DNA from: Paracoccus sp. R12_2
Lineage (GTDB): Bacteria > Pseudomonadota > Alphaproteobacteria > Rhodobacterales > Rhodobacteraceae
NCBI RefSeq assembly: GCF_017744015.1
Contig: NZ_JAGHRA010000001.1
Span: 310,001 to 374,000 of the forward strand
Reading direction: 5' to 3'
DNA length: 64,000 nt
A program made the position numbers and the translations under genes. Shown here one piece after another: positions 46,578 to 56,213 of this stretch. Positions within the stretch are counted from its first letter, which is position 1. Every line of letters starts with the position of its first letter. The notes under the pieces were generated by a model. The model had not been told where the DNA came from, did no database searches, and saw only the letters and a list, made by a program, of their open reading frames with translations.

Positions 46578-47777
46578 TCAATCCTGATCGTCATCATACA
46601 ACACCTCTCGCAGCCGCGTCAGGGCGGTCTCGGTCTGATCCGGGCTTGCGACCAGCGCCACCCGGACAAATCCGCGACCGGGGTTCTCACCATCCACCTC
46701 GCGCGACAGATACGCGCCCGGCAGCACCTGTATGCCTGCACGACGCCACAATTTCACCGCGGCTTCCTCGCCATCGGCGACCGGTAGCCACAGAAAGAAC
46801 CCGGCTTCGACCGGACGATAGCCCGGCACATTGCCAAGAACGCGGTCCGCGATGCGGTATTTCTGCTGATACAGCGCGCGGCTGGCCGCGACATGCGCCT
46901 CGTCCTGCCAGGCCGCCTCGCTGACGGCCTGGGCCGGCAGCGACAAGGGCGCGCCCGCATAGCTGCGCAACCGCCGCATCTGAGCGATATTCGCGGCGCT
47001 GCCAGCAGCAAAGCCCGACCGCAGCCCCGGCAGGTTCGACCGCTTGGACAATGAATTGAACATCACCACACGGTCGGCCAACCTCATCTCGGTCGCGACC
47101 GCCAGCGCGCCGGGCGGCGGCGTGTCGCGATAGATCTCGGAATAACATTCGTCGGCGAAGATCAGAAAATCATGCGCCTCGGCCAGCCGCAGCAATGTCT
47201 GCAGGTCATCGCGCGACGCCACCGCACCTTGCGGATTGGCCGGCGAACACAGATAGGCGATGGCAACCCGGTCCAGCAGATCGGCGGGCAGCGCGGCATA
47301 GTCGGGCAGGTTGCCGGTCGCGGGCGTCGCCGGGACAAAGATGGGGTCGGCCCCGACCGCCGCCGCGGCGACCGCATAGACCTGATAGAACGGGTTCGGA
47401 ACAAGGATCGCCGGACGCTGGCCGTTCTTCTTTTCGGGACACAGCGCCAGCGCGGCGTTGAACAGGCCCTCTCGGGTGCCGTTCAGCGCCATGATCCGGT
47501 CGGCAGACACGGTGATTCCATAGCGACGCTGCAACCAGTGCCCGATGGCCTCTAGCAGGGCAGGCGTGCCCTCGTTGCTGGGATATTTCGCGAACTGGCC
47601 GATATGCGCTTCCATGACCCGGCCGACGAATTCCGGCATCTCATGGCGCGGCTCTCCGATGGTCATGACCATCGGAGCATCGCCGGCCCGCAGGTCCGGT
47701 TCGATACCCGACAACAGCGCCCGCAGGCGCGGAAACGCGTATTCCGGCAGGTTCGAGAACCGCTCGGGAATTGCCAT
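46578..47777 (-). CDS. Class I/II PLP-dependent aminotransferase (DapC-like)
   Basis: 399-residue cytoplasmic aminotransferase of fold type I. Motifs: [23 protein letters not shown] near 66-88; [17 protein letters not shown] near 123; [15 protein letters not shown] near 166-180; and the PLP-Lys in [20 protein letters not shown] near 235-254. ATG 47777 gives the family length; the frame is open much further upstream but without matching content. It sits directly before ftsK. Relatives in this position are annotated succinyldiaminopimelate or aspartate/tyrosine/aromatic aminotransferases; I would not fix the substrate. Confidence 0.85.
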   Translation of the reverse strand: MAIPERFSNLPEYAFPRLRALLSGIEPDLRAGDAPMVMTIGEPRHEMPEFVGRVMEAHIGQFAKYPSNEGTPALLEAIGHWLQRRYGITVSADRIMALNGTREGLFNAALALCPEKKNGQRPAILVPNPFYQVYAVAAAAVGADPIFVPATPATGNLPDYAALPADLLDRVAIAYLCSPANPQGAVASRDDLQTLLRLAEAHDFLIFADECYSEIYRDTPPPGALAVATEMRLADRVVMFNSLSKRSNLPGLRSGFAAGSAANIAQMRRLRSYAGAPLSLPAQAVSEAAWQDEAHVAASRALYQQKYRIADRVLGNVPGYRPVEAGFFLWLPVADGEEAAVKLWRRAGIQVLPGAYLSREVDGENPGRGFVRVALVASPDQTETALTRLREVLYDDDQD

Positions 47778-48158
47778 GACTGCCTCGCTTTCGGGGTCTT
47801 GTGCCCCGCTATTGCGATAAACATTAGCGTGATCGCGGGCTTGCGTCCAGCGAAAGCCAAGCCACGGCCGCGATCCGGGTTCGATCGGCAACGGGTCTGG
47901 CGCGAAGAACGCCCTTGAACGGGAATCGTCGCATCCGGGGGCTGCGACGCGGGTAACACCATCAGGCCGCGAAGCTGGCGGTCGGCCATCGCCGCGACAA
48001 AATTCCAACAGATGCGGCGATATGCGCGCGCATGGACGGGGTTACCGGCTGGACTGACGAAGAATTGACAGCTAGAACCGCCGTCGCGAAGGCTGCGATG
48101 ATACGCGGCCCGGATTGTCGTATCGGCCGGGCTTCCGGCCCGAATTGGAGAATGACCC
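47778..48158. other. 381-bp divergent intergenic region
   Basis: This lies between the aminotransferase and the Rieske gene. It contains the start regions of both transcripts: a TAATGT-like -10 near 47820-47830 for the leftward gene, and TTGACA at 48065-48070 as a possible -35 for the bc1 operon with no good -10 at standard spacing. A GGCCGG-GCTT-CCGGCC hairpin (48125-48140) lies just before the Rieske ribosome site. I see no gene here. Confidence 0.5.
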
Positions 48159-48719
48159 GTGTCCCACGCAGATGACCACGTAGGCACCCGGAGGGATTTC
48201 CTCTATTATGCCACGGCGGGCGCAGGCACGGTGGCTGCCGGAGCCGCCGCCTGGACGCTTGTGAACCAGATGAACCCATCGGCCGACGTCCAGGCATTGT
48301 CCTCGATCCAGGTTGATGTCAGCGGCGTCGACACCGGCACCCAGCTGACCGTCAAATGGTTGGGCAAGCCCGTGTTCATCCGCCGCCGGACCCCCGAAGA
48401 AATCGAGGCCGCGCGGGCCGTCGATCTTGGCGAGCTGATCGACCAGAACGCCGAGAACGCCAACAAGCCCGGCGAACCGGCCACCGACGAAAACCGTTCG
48501 CTGGACGAAGCGGGCGAATGGCTGGTGCAGATCGGTGTCTGCACCCATCTGGGCTGCGTTCCCATCGGTGACGGCGCGGGCGATTTCGGCGGCTGGTTCT
48601 GTCCCTGCCACGGGTCGCATTATGACACGTCCGGGCGTATCCGGCGCGGGCCCGCCCCGCAGAACCTGCATATTCCCGTCGCCGAGTTCCTCGACGACAC
48701 GACCATCAAGCTGGGCTGA
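48159..48719 (+). CDS. petA: Ubiquinol-cytochrome c reductase Rieske iron-sulfur subunit
   Basis: 186-residue subunit of the bc1 complex carrying the [2Fe-2S] cluster that takes electrons from ubiquinol. A Tat-type signal anchor [21 protein letters not shown] spans about 11-31. The cluster ligands are in CTHLGC near 127-132 and CPCHGS near 148-153. The start is GTG 48159 with GGAG eight bases upstream; a nearby ATG (48152) is out of frame. It is first in the three-gene operon, 12 bases before cytochrome b. The sequence resembles the Paracoccus protein very closely. Confidence 0.96.
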   Translation: MSHADDHVGTRRDFLYYATAGAGTVAAGAAAWTLVNQMNPSADVQALSSIQVDVSGVDTGTQLTVKWLGKPVFIRRRTPEEIEAARAVDLGELIDQNAENANKPGEPATDENRSLDEAGEWLVQIGVCTHLGCVPIGDGAGDFGGWFCPCHGSHYDTSGRIRRGPAPQNLHIPVAEFLDDTTIKLG

Positions 48720-48731
48720 GGAGGGTTCCAC

Positions 48732-50054
48732 ATGGCCGGTATTCCGCACGACCATTACGAGCCCAAATCGGGCTTCGAACGCTGGCTGCACCGCCGTCTT
48801 CCGGTGGCGGGCATCCTGTACGACACACTGATGATTCCCACGCCCAAGAACCTGAACTGGATGTGGATCTGGGGCATCGTGCTGGCATTCTGCCTTGCCT
48901 TGCAGATCATCACGGGCATCGTTCTGGCGATGCACTATACCCCGCATGTCGATCTGGCCTTCGCCAGCGTCGAACACATCACCCGCAACGTGAACGGCGG
49001 CTACATGCTGCGTTACCTGCACGCCAACGGTGCATCGCTGTTCTTCGTCGCCGTCTATCTGCACATCTTCCGCGGCCTGTATTACGGCAGCTACAAGGCC
49101 CCGCGCGAGGTGACCTGGATCATCGGCATGCTGATCTATCTGTGCATGATGGGCACCGCCTTCATGGGCTATGTGCTTCCCTGGGGCCAGATGTCGTTCT
49201 GGGGCGCCACGGTGATCACCGGCCTGTTCGGTGCGATCCCCGGGATCGGGCCGTCGATCCAGACCTGGCTTCTGGGCGGACCGGCCGTGGACAACGCCAC
49301 GCTGAACCGCTTCTTCTCGCTGCACTACCTGCTGCCGTTCATCATTGCCGCGCTGGTCGTGGTCCATATCTGGGCCTTCCACACCACCGGCAACAACAAC
49401 CCGACCGGCGTCGAAGTCCGTCGGACCAGCAAGGAAGAGGCGGAAAAGGATACGCTGCCGTTCTGGCCGTATTTCGTGATGAAGGACCTTTTCGCGCTTG
49501 GTGTGGTGCTGGTCGTGTTCTTCGCGATCGTGGGCTTCATGCCGAACTATCTTGGCCACCCCGACAACTATATCGAGGCAAACCCGCTGGCGACGCCCGC
49601 CCATATCGTGCCGGAATGGTACTTCCTGCCGTTCTACGCGATCCTGCGCGCCTTCGACAGCGAGGTGTGGCTGGTGCAGCTGGTCAGCTTCCTGTCGTTC
49701 GGCATCATCGACGCCAAGTTCTTCGGGGTGATCGCCATGTTCGGTGCCATCCTGGTGATGGCGCTGGTGCCGTGGCTTGACACCAGCCGCGTTCGCTCGG
49801 GCCGCTATCGCCCGCAGTTCAAGTGGTGGTTCTGGCTGCTTTGCGTCGATTTCGTGGTGCTGATGTGGGCGGGCGCGATGCCGGCCGAGGGGATCTATCC
49901 CTATATCGCACTGGCTGGCGCGGCCTACTGGTTCGCCTACTTCCTCGTGATCCTGCCGCTTCTGGGGGTGATCGAGAAACCCGAACCGATGCCCGCGACG
50001 ATCGAGGAAGACTTCAACGATCACTACGGCGCCAAAGCGCATCCGGCCGAGTAA
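48732..50054 (+). CDS. petB: Cytochrome b of the bc1 complex
   Basis: 440-residue inner-membrane protein with eight helices holding haems bL and bH and both quinone sites. Hallmarks: [43 protein letters not shown] with haem His residues near 97-115; [25 protein letters not shown] near 155; [20 protein letters not shown] with the second His set near 198-217; and the PEWYFLP (PEWY) motif near 294. It lies between the Rieske and cytochrome c1 genes with 12-base gaps. Confidence 0.97.
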   Translation: MAGIPHDHYEPKSGFERWLHRRLPVAGILYDTLMIPTPKNLNWMWIWGIVLAFCLALQIITGIVLAMHYTPHVDLAFASVEHITRNVNGGYMLRYLHANGASLFFVAVYLHIFRGLYYGSYKAPREVTWIIGMLIYLCMMGTAFMGYVLPWGQMSFWGATVITGLFGAIPGIGPSIQTWLLGGPAVDNATLNRFFSLHYLLPFIIAALVVVHIWAFHTTGNNNPTGVEVRRTSKEEAEKDTLPFWPYFVMKDLFALGVVLVVFFAIVGFMPNYLGHPDNYIEANPLATPAHIVPEWYFLPFYAILRAFDSEVWLVQLVSFLSFGIIDAKFFGVIAMFGAILVMALVPWLDTSRVRSGRYRPQFKWWFWLLCVDFVVLMWAGAMPAEGIYPYIALAGAAYWFAYFLVILPLLGVIEKPEPMPATIEEDFNDHYGAKAHPAE

Positions 50055-50066
50055 GGAGAGCCATAG

Positions 50067-51491
50067 ATGACCCTGAGAACCAAGACGCTCACGGCCGTTG
50101 CGGCCCTGACGATCTCTGTGGCCGGCTTCGCGATGGCGCAGGACGGCGCGACCACCGCAAGCCCCGAGCAGCAGCCCGAGACGGCACAGACCGCGCCGTC
50201 GGGCGAGGCTGAGGCCCCGGCATCGGACGACGCGGCGACCCAAGAGGCAGCGTCCGAGGACGCGGCATCCGAAGACGCAGAAGAGCCGGCGGCGGAAGAC
50301 GCGGCCGCGCAGGAACCGGCGGCTGAAGAAGAACCGGCAGCGGACCCCCCCGCTGCCGAAGAGCCTGCTGCGGAAGAACCTGCTGCAGACGAAGCAGAGG
50401 CAGAGGCGCCCGCAGCAGAAGATGCGGCCGAAGAAGATCAGGCGGCCGACGCGGCGCCGGATGAGACTGTTGCCGAGGAAGAAGCCGCAGAGACACTGCC
50501 GGCTGACGAATCGGCCGATCAGCCCGAGGCCGAGGAAGAGGTTCAGGACGAACCCGCCCCTGCCACGGATGAAACCGCGGCCGAGGAAACCGAGGCACAG
50601 CAGGAACAGCCCGCAGGCGCTGACGCCGAAACCGCCGTCGAGGCGGAATCGGCCGAGGAGCCGACCGTGGCCGAGGATTCCGCTGCCGAGGACGAGGAAC
50701 ATGCAGCCGAGGCAGAAGCCGAGGAGCACGGCGAAGCCGCAGATCATGGCGACGGCGGTGGCCATGGCGGCGGCCATATCGAGGACATCTCGTTCAGCTT
50801 CGAGGGTCCGTTCGGCAAATACGACCAGTTCCAGCTGCAGCGCGGCCTGCAGGTCTATACCGAGGTTTGCTCGGCCTGCCACGGCATGAAGTTCGTGTCG
50901 ATCCGCAGCCTTGCCGACGAGGGCGGCCCCGCCCTGCCCGAGGATCAGGTCCGCGCCTATGCTGCCGGTCTGGCCGAGATCACCGACGAAGAGAACGGCG
51001 AAGACCGGCCCCGCCTGCCGACCGACCATTTCCCGACCGTCAGCGGCATGGGCATGGGGCCGGATCTGTCGCTGATGGCCAAGGCCCGCGCCGGATTCCA
51101 CGGACCTTACGGGACCGGCCTCAGCCAGTTGTTCAACGGGATCGGCGGACCTGAATACATCCACGCCCTGCTGGTTGGCTATACCGGCGAAGAGATCGAG
51201 CAGGCGGGCAGCATCTTCTATGGCAACACCGCGTTTCCGTCGGGCGCCATCTCGATGCCGCCCCCTCTGTCCGAGGATCTCGTGACCTACGAGGATGGCA
51301 CCCCGGCGACGGTGGATCAGATGGCCCGCGACGTATCGGCCTTCCTGATGTGGACCGCCGAGCCGAAGATGATGGACCGCAAGATGGTCGGCCTCGTGTC
51401 GGTTCTGTTCCTGATCGTGCTGACCGCGCTGCTGTATCTGACCAACAAGCGTCTCTGGGCGCCGCACAAGCACAAGAAGCTGGAGCGGTAA
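50067..51491 (+). CDS. petC: Cytochrome c1 with long acidic N-terminal region
   Basis: 474-residue periplasm-facing subunit of the bc1 complex. The signal peptide spans about 1-25. An Ala/Glu/Asp/Pro-rich acidic stretch runs from about 26 to 235, then a [10 protein letters not shown] turn. The haem domain starts about 245 with CSACH in [21 protein letters not shown] near 268-288. The Met ligand region is [13 protein letters not shown] near 392-404, and the C-terminal anchor is [18 protein letters not shown]. The acidic extension is known in Paracoccus denitrificans c1, where it is linked to docking of the membrane cytochrome c. A terminator follows 33 bases on. Confidence 0.95.
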   Translation: MTLRTKTLTAVAALTISVAGFAMAQDGATTASPEQQPETAQTAPSGEAEAPASDDAATQEAASEDAASEDAEEPAAEDAAAQEPAAEEEPAADPPAAEEPAAEEPAADEAEAEAPAAEDAAEEDQAADAAPDETVAEEEAAETLPADESADQPEAEEEVQDEPAPATDETAAEETEAQQEQPAGADAETAVEAESAEEPTVAEDSAAEDEEHAAEAEAEEHGEAADHGDGGGHGGGHIEDISFSFEGPFGKYDQFQLQRGLQVYTEVCSACHGMKFVSIRSLADEGGPALPEDQVRAYAAGLAEITDEENGEDRPRLPTDHFPTVSGMGMGPDLSLMAKARAGFHGPYGTGLSQLFNGIGGPEYIHALLVGYTGEEIEQAGSIFYGNTAFPSGAISMPPPLSEDLVTYEDGTPATVDQMARDVSAFLMWTAEPKMMDRKMVGLVSVLFLIVLTALLYLTNKRLWAPHKHKKLER

Positions 51492-51524
51492 TACCCGCTT
51501 CGGTCGATCAGTGATCGCAGAAAG

Positions 51525-51555
51525 GACGCGCCCCGGATCGGGGCGCGTCTTTCGT
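51525..51555 (+). terminator. Rho-independent terminator of the bc1 operon
   Basis: GACGCGCCCC / GGGGCGCGTC form a perfect 10-bp stem (51525-51534 with 51540-51549), loop GGATC, followed by TTTCGTTT. It lies 33 bases after the cytochrome c1 stop. Confidence 0.92.
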
Positions 51556-51722
51556 TTGGGCGGCAGCGTTCCGTCATCGGGACCTTGGCGGAAACGCCCC
51601 GTGCGCCGACCGGGCACATCCGGGCAAGGAAGAAGCCGGCGTCGCGACGGTGACTTGCCGCGCGGCACTGGACAAGCGACGATGACGGCGATCATCTGGT
51701 GCAGGTCCAAAAGGGAAAGCGC

Positions 51723-52604
51723 ATGTCAATCTGGAACCTGGGTTCGATCAATATCGACCATGTCTATCGTCTGGATCACCTGCCGCAGCCGGGCGAGACA
51801 TCGGCCGCGACGGGCTATGCGGTGGGCTTGGGCGGCAAGGGTGCAAATCAGTCGCTGGCTGCCGCAGGCGCGGGAGCTGTGACGCATCATCTTGGCGCAA
51901 TGGGTGCGGCGGATGGCTGGGTGATCGATCGTCTGGCAGGGGCCGGGATCTGCACCGCAGCGATCCAGCGGCTGCCGCGCGACGCGACCGGACATGCGAT
52001 CATCCTGCTGGATGGCGCGGGCGAGAACTCGATCGTGATCCATCCCGGCGCCAACCGGGCGATCGCCCCTGCCCCCCTGCGCGAGGCGATGGCCCTGATC
52101 GCGGCGGGCGACACGCTGCTGTTGCAGAACGAAACCAACTGCCAGGTCGAGGCGGCGCGCGCCGCCCGCAATACCGGTGCGCGCGTCATCTATTCGGCCG
52201 CGCCGTTCGACATCGAGGCGGTTCGCGATGTCCTGCCCCATGTCTCGATCCTGGCGATGAATGCAGGCGAGGCGGAACGCCTGTTCGCCGAGATGCCGGG
52301 ACCGCTGCCGGTGGACGGATTACTGATCACGCGTGGCGGCGACGGCGCCGAATATCGCGACCTGCGGGGCGGCAGCACGGAATTTCAGCCGGCCTTCCGG
52401 GTGACGCCGGTGGACACGACCGCCGCGGGCGACACCTTCGCGGGGTATTTCGCGGCCTCACTGGACCGCGGCTGCGACATCGCCGAGGCGTTGCACCTGG
52501 CATCCGCCGCCGCCGCGCTGAAGGTGACGCGGCCCGGCGCGGGCGACGCGATCCCGAAGCTGGAAGAGGTTCAGGACTTCATCCGCCAGCACGAGGCCGG
52601 CTGA
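51723..52604 (+). CDS. PfkB/ribokinase-family sugar kinase
   Basis: 293-residue cytoplasmic kinase. The N-terminal family motif region is LGSINIDHVYRLDHLPQPGETSAATG near 5-30, then GLGGKGANQSLAAAGAG near 35-51. The C-terminal catalytic signature VDTTAAGDTFAGYFAASLDRG near 236-256 contains the catalytic Asp. ATG 51723 follows AAGGGAAA; an earlier in-frame start has no ribosome site. It is monocistronic, between the bc1 terminator and the convergent phoB (3 bases apart). Ribokinase activity is likely but another furanose substrate cannot be excluded. Confidence 0.87.
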   Translation: MSIWNLGSINIDHVYRLDHLPQPGETSAATGYAVGLGGKGANQSLAAAGAGAVTHHLGAMGAADGWVIDRLAGAGICTAAIQRLPRDATGHAIILLDGAGENSIVIHPGANRAIAPAPLREAMALIAAGDTLLLQNETNCQVEAARAARNTGARVIYSAAPFDIEAVRDVLPHVSILAMNAGEAERLFAEMPGPLPVDGLLITRGGDGAEYRDLRGGSTEFQPAFRVTPVDTTAAGDTFAGYFAASLDRGCDIAEALHLASAAAALKVTRPGAGDAIPKLEEVQDFIRQHEAG

Positions 52605-52607
52605 GCG

Positions 52608-53297
52608 TTATCCCAGCGCATATCCGGTGCCACGCACCGTGCGCACCGGGTTGTCGCCGCCGTTCTGCATCAGCGCCTTGCGCAGCCGCCCCACATGCAC
52701 GTCGATGGTGCGGGTATCGACATAGATGTCGCGGCCCCAGACCCGGTCCAGCAACTGTTCGCGGGTCCAGACACGACCCGGCTTTTCCATCAGCGTGGAC
52801 AGCAGCCGAAACTCGGTCGGGCCAAGATGCAGCGGCTGCCCGGCCCGGAACACGCGATGTTCCGACGCGTCCAGAATGATATCGCCGAAGCTGAGCCGTT
52901 CGCCCATGCTGGCCGGGCGGGTGCGGCGCAGCTGGGTGCGCAGCCGCGCCATCAGCTCGACCACCGAGTAGGGCTTGACGACATAATCGTCGGCGCCGGT
53001 TTCCAGCCCGCGCACCCGGTCGGTTTCCTCGCTGCGCGCCGACAGCATGATGATCGGGATGCCGCGGGTCGCGGGATCGGCCTTGACTTGCCGGCAGACC
53101 TCGATCCCCGAAACCTTGGGCAACATCCAGTCCAGCACCATCAGGTCCGGCTGTTCTTCCTGCACCAGAAGCAACGCATCCTCGCCATTGTCGGCCACGA
53201 CAACCTCGAACCCTTCGGATTCAAGGTTGTATTGCAGCACCTCGCGCTGTGCGCCTTCGTCCTCGACCACCAGAACGCAGGGGGTTTGACGCGACAT
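52608..53297 (-). CDS. phoB: Phosphate regulon response regulator PhoB
   Basis: 229-residue OmpR-type response regulator. The receiver domain spans 1-120 with acidic residues in VVEDEGAQREV, phospho-acceptor Asp in MVLDWMLPKVSG near 54 and Lys in YVVKPYS near 105. The winged-helix DNA-binding domain spans about 130-228 (PTEFRLLSTLMEKPGRVWTREQLLDRVWG). It is the last gene of the pst-pho operon, 6 bases after phoU. Its kinase PhoR is not in the window, since a transporter gene lies upstream of pstS. It should bind the Pho boxes at 58834-58877, closing a feedback loop. Confidence 0.94.
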   Translation of the reverse strand: MSRQTPCVLVVEDEGAQREVLQYNLESEGFEVVVADNGEDALLLVQEEQPDLMVLDWMLPKVSGIEVCRQVKADPATRGIPIIMLSARSEETDRVRGLETGADDYVVKPYSVVELMARLRTQLRRTRPASMGERLSFGDIILDASEHRVFRAGQPLHLGPTEFRLLSTLMEKPGRVWTREQLLDRVWGRDIYVDTRTIDVHVGRLRKALMQNGGDNPVRTVRGTGYALG

Positions 53298-53303
53298 CGT
53301 CCC

Positions 53304-54026
53304 TTAGCCCTCGCCGACGACCGGCGCATCCGATGGAACGCTGTTGGCCTTGGGCCGCGCCTCGTCGGGCAGTTCGCCGGTCACCAGATAGATCACCTGC
53401 TCGGCGATCGAGGTCGCGTGATCGCCCATCCGTTCGGTATTCTTGGCCAGGAAATGCAGATGCATGCAGGCGGTGATGTTGCGCGGATCTTCCATCATGT
53501 GGGTCAGGAATTCGCGAAACAGCGCATTATACATCTGGTCAACCTCCAGATCGCGCATCCGCACATCCTCGGCCAGATCCGCGTCGCGGCGGATATAGCT
53601 GTCCAGCGCGTCCTGCAGCATCTTGTTGACCGCCAGGTTCATCCGGCGCAGCGCCAGTCCCGATCCGTCGATATAGGGCAGCTGCGACAGGACGGCCGTG
53701 CGCTTGGCCATGTTCTTGGCATAGTCGCCCACCCGTTCCAGCGACGCGCTGATCTTGATGACCGCAAGGACCATCCGCAGATCCGTCGCCGTCGGCGCGC
53801 GCAGGGCGATCAGCCGCGCGGCGTCTTCGTTGATCTGCGTCTCCATCGCATCGATGGCCTTGTCGCGGCGGCGGACCTGTTCGGCCAGCTCTTCGTCGCG
53901 CGTCTCCAGCGCGGTCGCGGCGTCGGTGATCGCTGCCTCGACCATGCCGCCCATTTTCACGACCTGCGCCTGGATCGTTTCCAGATCGCGGTCGAAAGCC
54001 GAGGATATGTGTTTGTCCCGGTTCAT
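53304..54026 (-). CDS. phoU: Phosphate transport system regulator PhoU
   Basis: 240-residue cytoplasmic all-helical protein made of two three-helix PhoU domains. Both carry the metal/charge pattern: FDRDLETIQAQVVKMGGMVEAAI near 10-32, RDKAIDAMETQINEDAARLIAL near 54-75, and RDLEVDQMYNALFREFLTHMMEDP near 158-181. It tells PhoR/PhoB about Pst transporter activity and damps uptake. It sits between pstB and phoB as in many alphaproteobacteria. The stop is 6 bases before phoB. Confidence 0.93.
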   Translation of the reverse strand: MNRDKHISSAFDRDLETIQAQVVKMGGMVEAAITDAATALETRDEELAEQVRRRDKAIDAMETQINEDAARLIALRAPTATDLRMVLAVIKISASLERVGDYAKNMAKRTAVLSQLPYIDGSGLALRRMNLAVNKMLQDALDSYIRRDADLAEDVRMRDLEVDQMYNALFREFLTHMMEDPRNITACMHLHFLAKNTERMGDHATSIAEQVIYLVTGELPDEARPKANSVPSDAPVVGEG

Positions 54027-54044
54027 GTGCCTGCCTCCTGCTCG

Positions 54045-54842
54045 TCAGCCGATTCGACCGGAAATGTACGATTCCGTGCGCGAGTCCTTCGGCTTGGTGA
54101 AGATGTCGTCGGTTTCGCCGTATTCCACCAGATTGCCGAGATGGAAGAACGCCGTCTTCTGGCTGACGCGCGCGGCCTGCTGCATCGAATGGGTCACGAT
54201 CACGACCGAGAACTGCTGGCGCAGCTGTTCGATCAGTTCCTCGACCTGGCCGGTGGCGATCGGGTCCAGCGCGGAGCAGGGCTCGTCCATCAGCAACACC
54301 TCGGGCGAGGTCGCGACGGCGCGCGCGATGCACAGGCGCTGCTGCTGGCCACCCGACAGGCCGGTTCCCGGTTCCTGCAAGCGGTCCTTGGCCTCGTTCC
54401 ACAATGCCGCGCCGCGCAGGCTGCGTTCGACGATCTCGTCCAGTTCGGCCTTGTTGCGGGCAAGGCCGTGAATGCGCGGACCGTAAGCCACGTTGTCATA
54501 GATCGACTTCGGGAACGGGTTCGGCTTCTGGAACACCATGCCGACCTTGGCGCGCAGCTGCACCGGATCGACGCGACGGTCATAGATGTCCTCACCGTCA
54601 AGGGCGATCTTGCCTTCGACCCGCGCGGCGGCAATCGTGTCGTTCATGCGGTTCAGACAGCGCAGGAAGGTCGACTTGCCGCAGCCCGAGGGTCCGATGA
54701 AGGCGGTCACGGTCTTGTCCAGGATGTCCACATCGACATCCTTGATGGCGTGCGTGTCGCCGTAATAGACCTGCACCTTCCTGGCCGAGATCTTGATTTC
54801 GTCCTGTCCCACGGCGTTCTCCACTCGATTCATGTCGTACAT
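54045..54842 (-). CDS. pstB: Phosphate ABC transporter ATP-binding protein PstB
   Basis: 265-residue cytoplasmic ATPase powering phosphate import. Walker [22 protein letters not shown] lies near 50-70, Q-loop [20 protein letters not shown] near 102-121, signature [14 protein letters not shown] near 163-176, Walker [14 protein letters not shown] near 183-195 and switch His in [10 protein letters not shown] near 215. ATG 54842 follows AAGGAGG. It lies 18 bases before phoU and 21 after pstA. Confidence 0.95.
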   Translation of the reverse strand: MYDMNRVENAVGQDEIKISARKVQVYYGDTHAIKDVDVDILDKTVTAFIGPSGCGKSTFLRCLNRMNDTIAAARVEGKIALDGEDIYDRRVDPVQLRAKVGMVFQKPNPFPKSIYDNVAYGPRIHGLARNKAELDEIVERSLRGAALWNEAKDRLQEPGTGLSGGQQQRLCIARAVATSPEVLLMDEPCSALDPIATGQVEELIEQLRQQFSVVIVTHSMQQAARVSQKTAFFHLGNLVEYGETDDIFTKPKDSRTESYISGRIG

Positions 54843-54863
54843 ACTGGCCTCCTTTCGGCCCCG

Positions 54864-56213
54864 TTACCAACGCCGCTCGAACTTGCGGCGCAGATAGATG
54901 GCCAGCAGGTTCATGCACAGCAGGAATACCAACAACACGATGATCGCACCCGAGGCGCGTTCGACAAAGGCCGGATCACCGCGCGTCGTGAAGTTGTAGA
55001 CCTGCACCGGCAGCGCCGAGGCGGGCTCGAAGAAACCATCGATCGGCCAGCTTGGATAGTCGCGCACGAAAGCGACCATGCCGATCAGCAGCAAGGGCGC
55101 GGTTTCGCCCAATGCCTGCGCCAGCCCAAGGATCGTGCCGGTCAGGATGCCGGGCATCGCCAGCGGCAGCACATGATGGAACACCGTCTGCATCTTCGAG
55201 GCGCCGACACCAAGCGCGGCCGACCGGATCGACGGCGGCACTGCCTTCAGCGCGGCGCGGGTCGAGATGATGATCGTCGGCAAGGTCATCAGGGTCAGCA
55301 CCAGACCGCCCACGATGGGCGCCGAGGCGGGCAGGCCCGCATAGTTGATGAACACTGCAAGGCCCAGGATACCGAAGACGATGGACGGCACCGCGGCAAG
55401 GTTCGAGATGTTCACCTCGATCAGATCCGTGAAGCGGTTCTGAGGGGCGAATTCCTCAAGATAGATGCTGGCCGCGACGCCGATTGGCAGCGCAAGGAAC
55501 AGCACGATCAGCATCATGTAGGCCGATCCGACGATCGCCACGCCCAGGCCGGCGGCCTCGGGACGCAGTTCGGATGCGTCGGGGAAGGTGATGAAATCCC
55601 AGTTGAAGCGCGTCGTCAGCAGACCCGCCTCGCGCATCCGGTCGGCAAGCTGCAATTGTGCCGGGCTGACATTGCTGTCGCGTTCGGCCGAGGTCATCGA
55701 AACGCGGCCCTTGATATAGCCGTCGATGCGGCCGTTGGCCAAGGCCCAGAACTCGACGCTTTCGCCCAGCATGTCGGGATCGCTCAGCACCCGGTCGCGA
55801 AGCTGCGCGGGCGCCTCTTTCGACAGCATGTCGCCAATCTCGGTATCCGATATCCCCTCGGTCGAGATGCCGGCCGCCTGAAGCGACGCAGGGAAGGCCG
55901 CCTTCATCAGGTTGCCATAGCGCAGCGTGGTGACCTTGCCCATCTCGTCGGGGTTGCGATTGCCTTCCGGGTCCAGCTCTGCGGGGTCCAGCGTCAGCTC
56001 GATCTTGGCATAGGTCTGAAAGAACGCCGAGGCGCCGTTTCCGATGACCGAGGTCAGCAACATGACCAGGGCAGCGATGGACAGGCAGATCGCAACGGCC
56101 CCGTAAAGCCGGAAGCGGCGTTCGGACGCGTTGCGACGGCGCGTGCGCTGATCCAGGCTCAGCAGCGATTTCCCCGATGGCGCGGGGGTGTTCTGTGCGG
56201 TCGCGTCGGTCAT
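54864..56213 (-). CDS. pstA: Phosphate ABC transporter permease PstA with large periplasmic insert
   Basis: 449-residue inner-membrane permease, much longer than the roughly 300 residues of E. coli PstA. The first helix spans about 36-60. A periplasmic segment of about 150 residues (about 65-215, starting AKIELTLDPAELDPEGNRN) precedes the transport core. The core has the usual helices and an EAA-type loop (SIRSAALGVGASKMQTVFHHVLPLAMPG). The extended form matches the DUF3333-containing PstA common in alphaproteobacteria. ATG 56213 overlaps the pstC stop (ATGA). Confidence 0.92.
   Translation of the reverse strand: MTDATAQNTPAPSGKSLLSLDQRTRRRNASERRFRLYGAVAICLSIAALVMLLTSVIGNGASAFFQTYAKIELTLDPAELDPEGNRNPDEMGKVTTLRYGNLMKAAFPASLQAAGISTEGISDTEIGDMLSKEAPAQLRDRVLSDPDMLGESVEFWALANGRIDGYIKGRVSMTSAERDSNVSPAQLQLADRMREAGLLTTRFNWDFITFPDASELRPEAAGLGVAIVGSAYMMLIVLFLALPIGVAASIYLEEFAPQNRFTDLIEVNISNLAAVPSIVFGILGLAVFINYAGLPASAPIVGGLVLTLMTLPTIIISTRAALKAVPPSIRSAALGVGASKMQTVFHHVLPLAMPGILTGTILGLAQALGETAPLLLIGMVAFVRDYPSWPIDGFFEPASALPVQVYNFTTRGDPAFVERASGAIIVLLVFLLCMNLLAIYLRRKFERRW

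Noticed and set aside
42919..46587. Plus-strand frame of 1,222 codons across ugd and ftsK
   Set aside because: It runs antisense through two well-supported genes and has only shadow composition.
47663..48187. Frames extending the aminotransferase or filling the gap before the Rieske gene
   Set aside because: The upstream codons match nothing in the aminotransferase family, and the ATG at 47777 gives the normal length.
50142..50790. Possible frameshift or low-complexity artefact in cytochrome c1
   Set aside because: The acidic region stays in frame from signal peptide to haem motif, and a comparable acidic region is known in Paracoccus cytochrome c1.
48072..51710. Minus-strand frame of 1,212 codons across the bc1 operon
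   Set aside because: It is antisense to three unmistakable respiratory genes; the open frame reflects GC bias and the acidic repeat of cytochrome c1.
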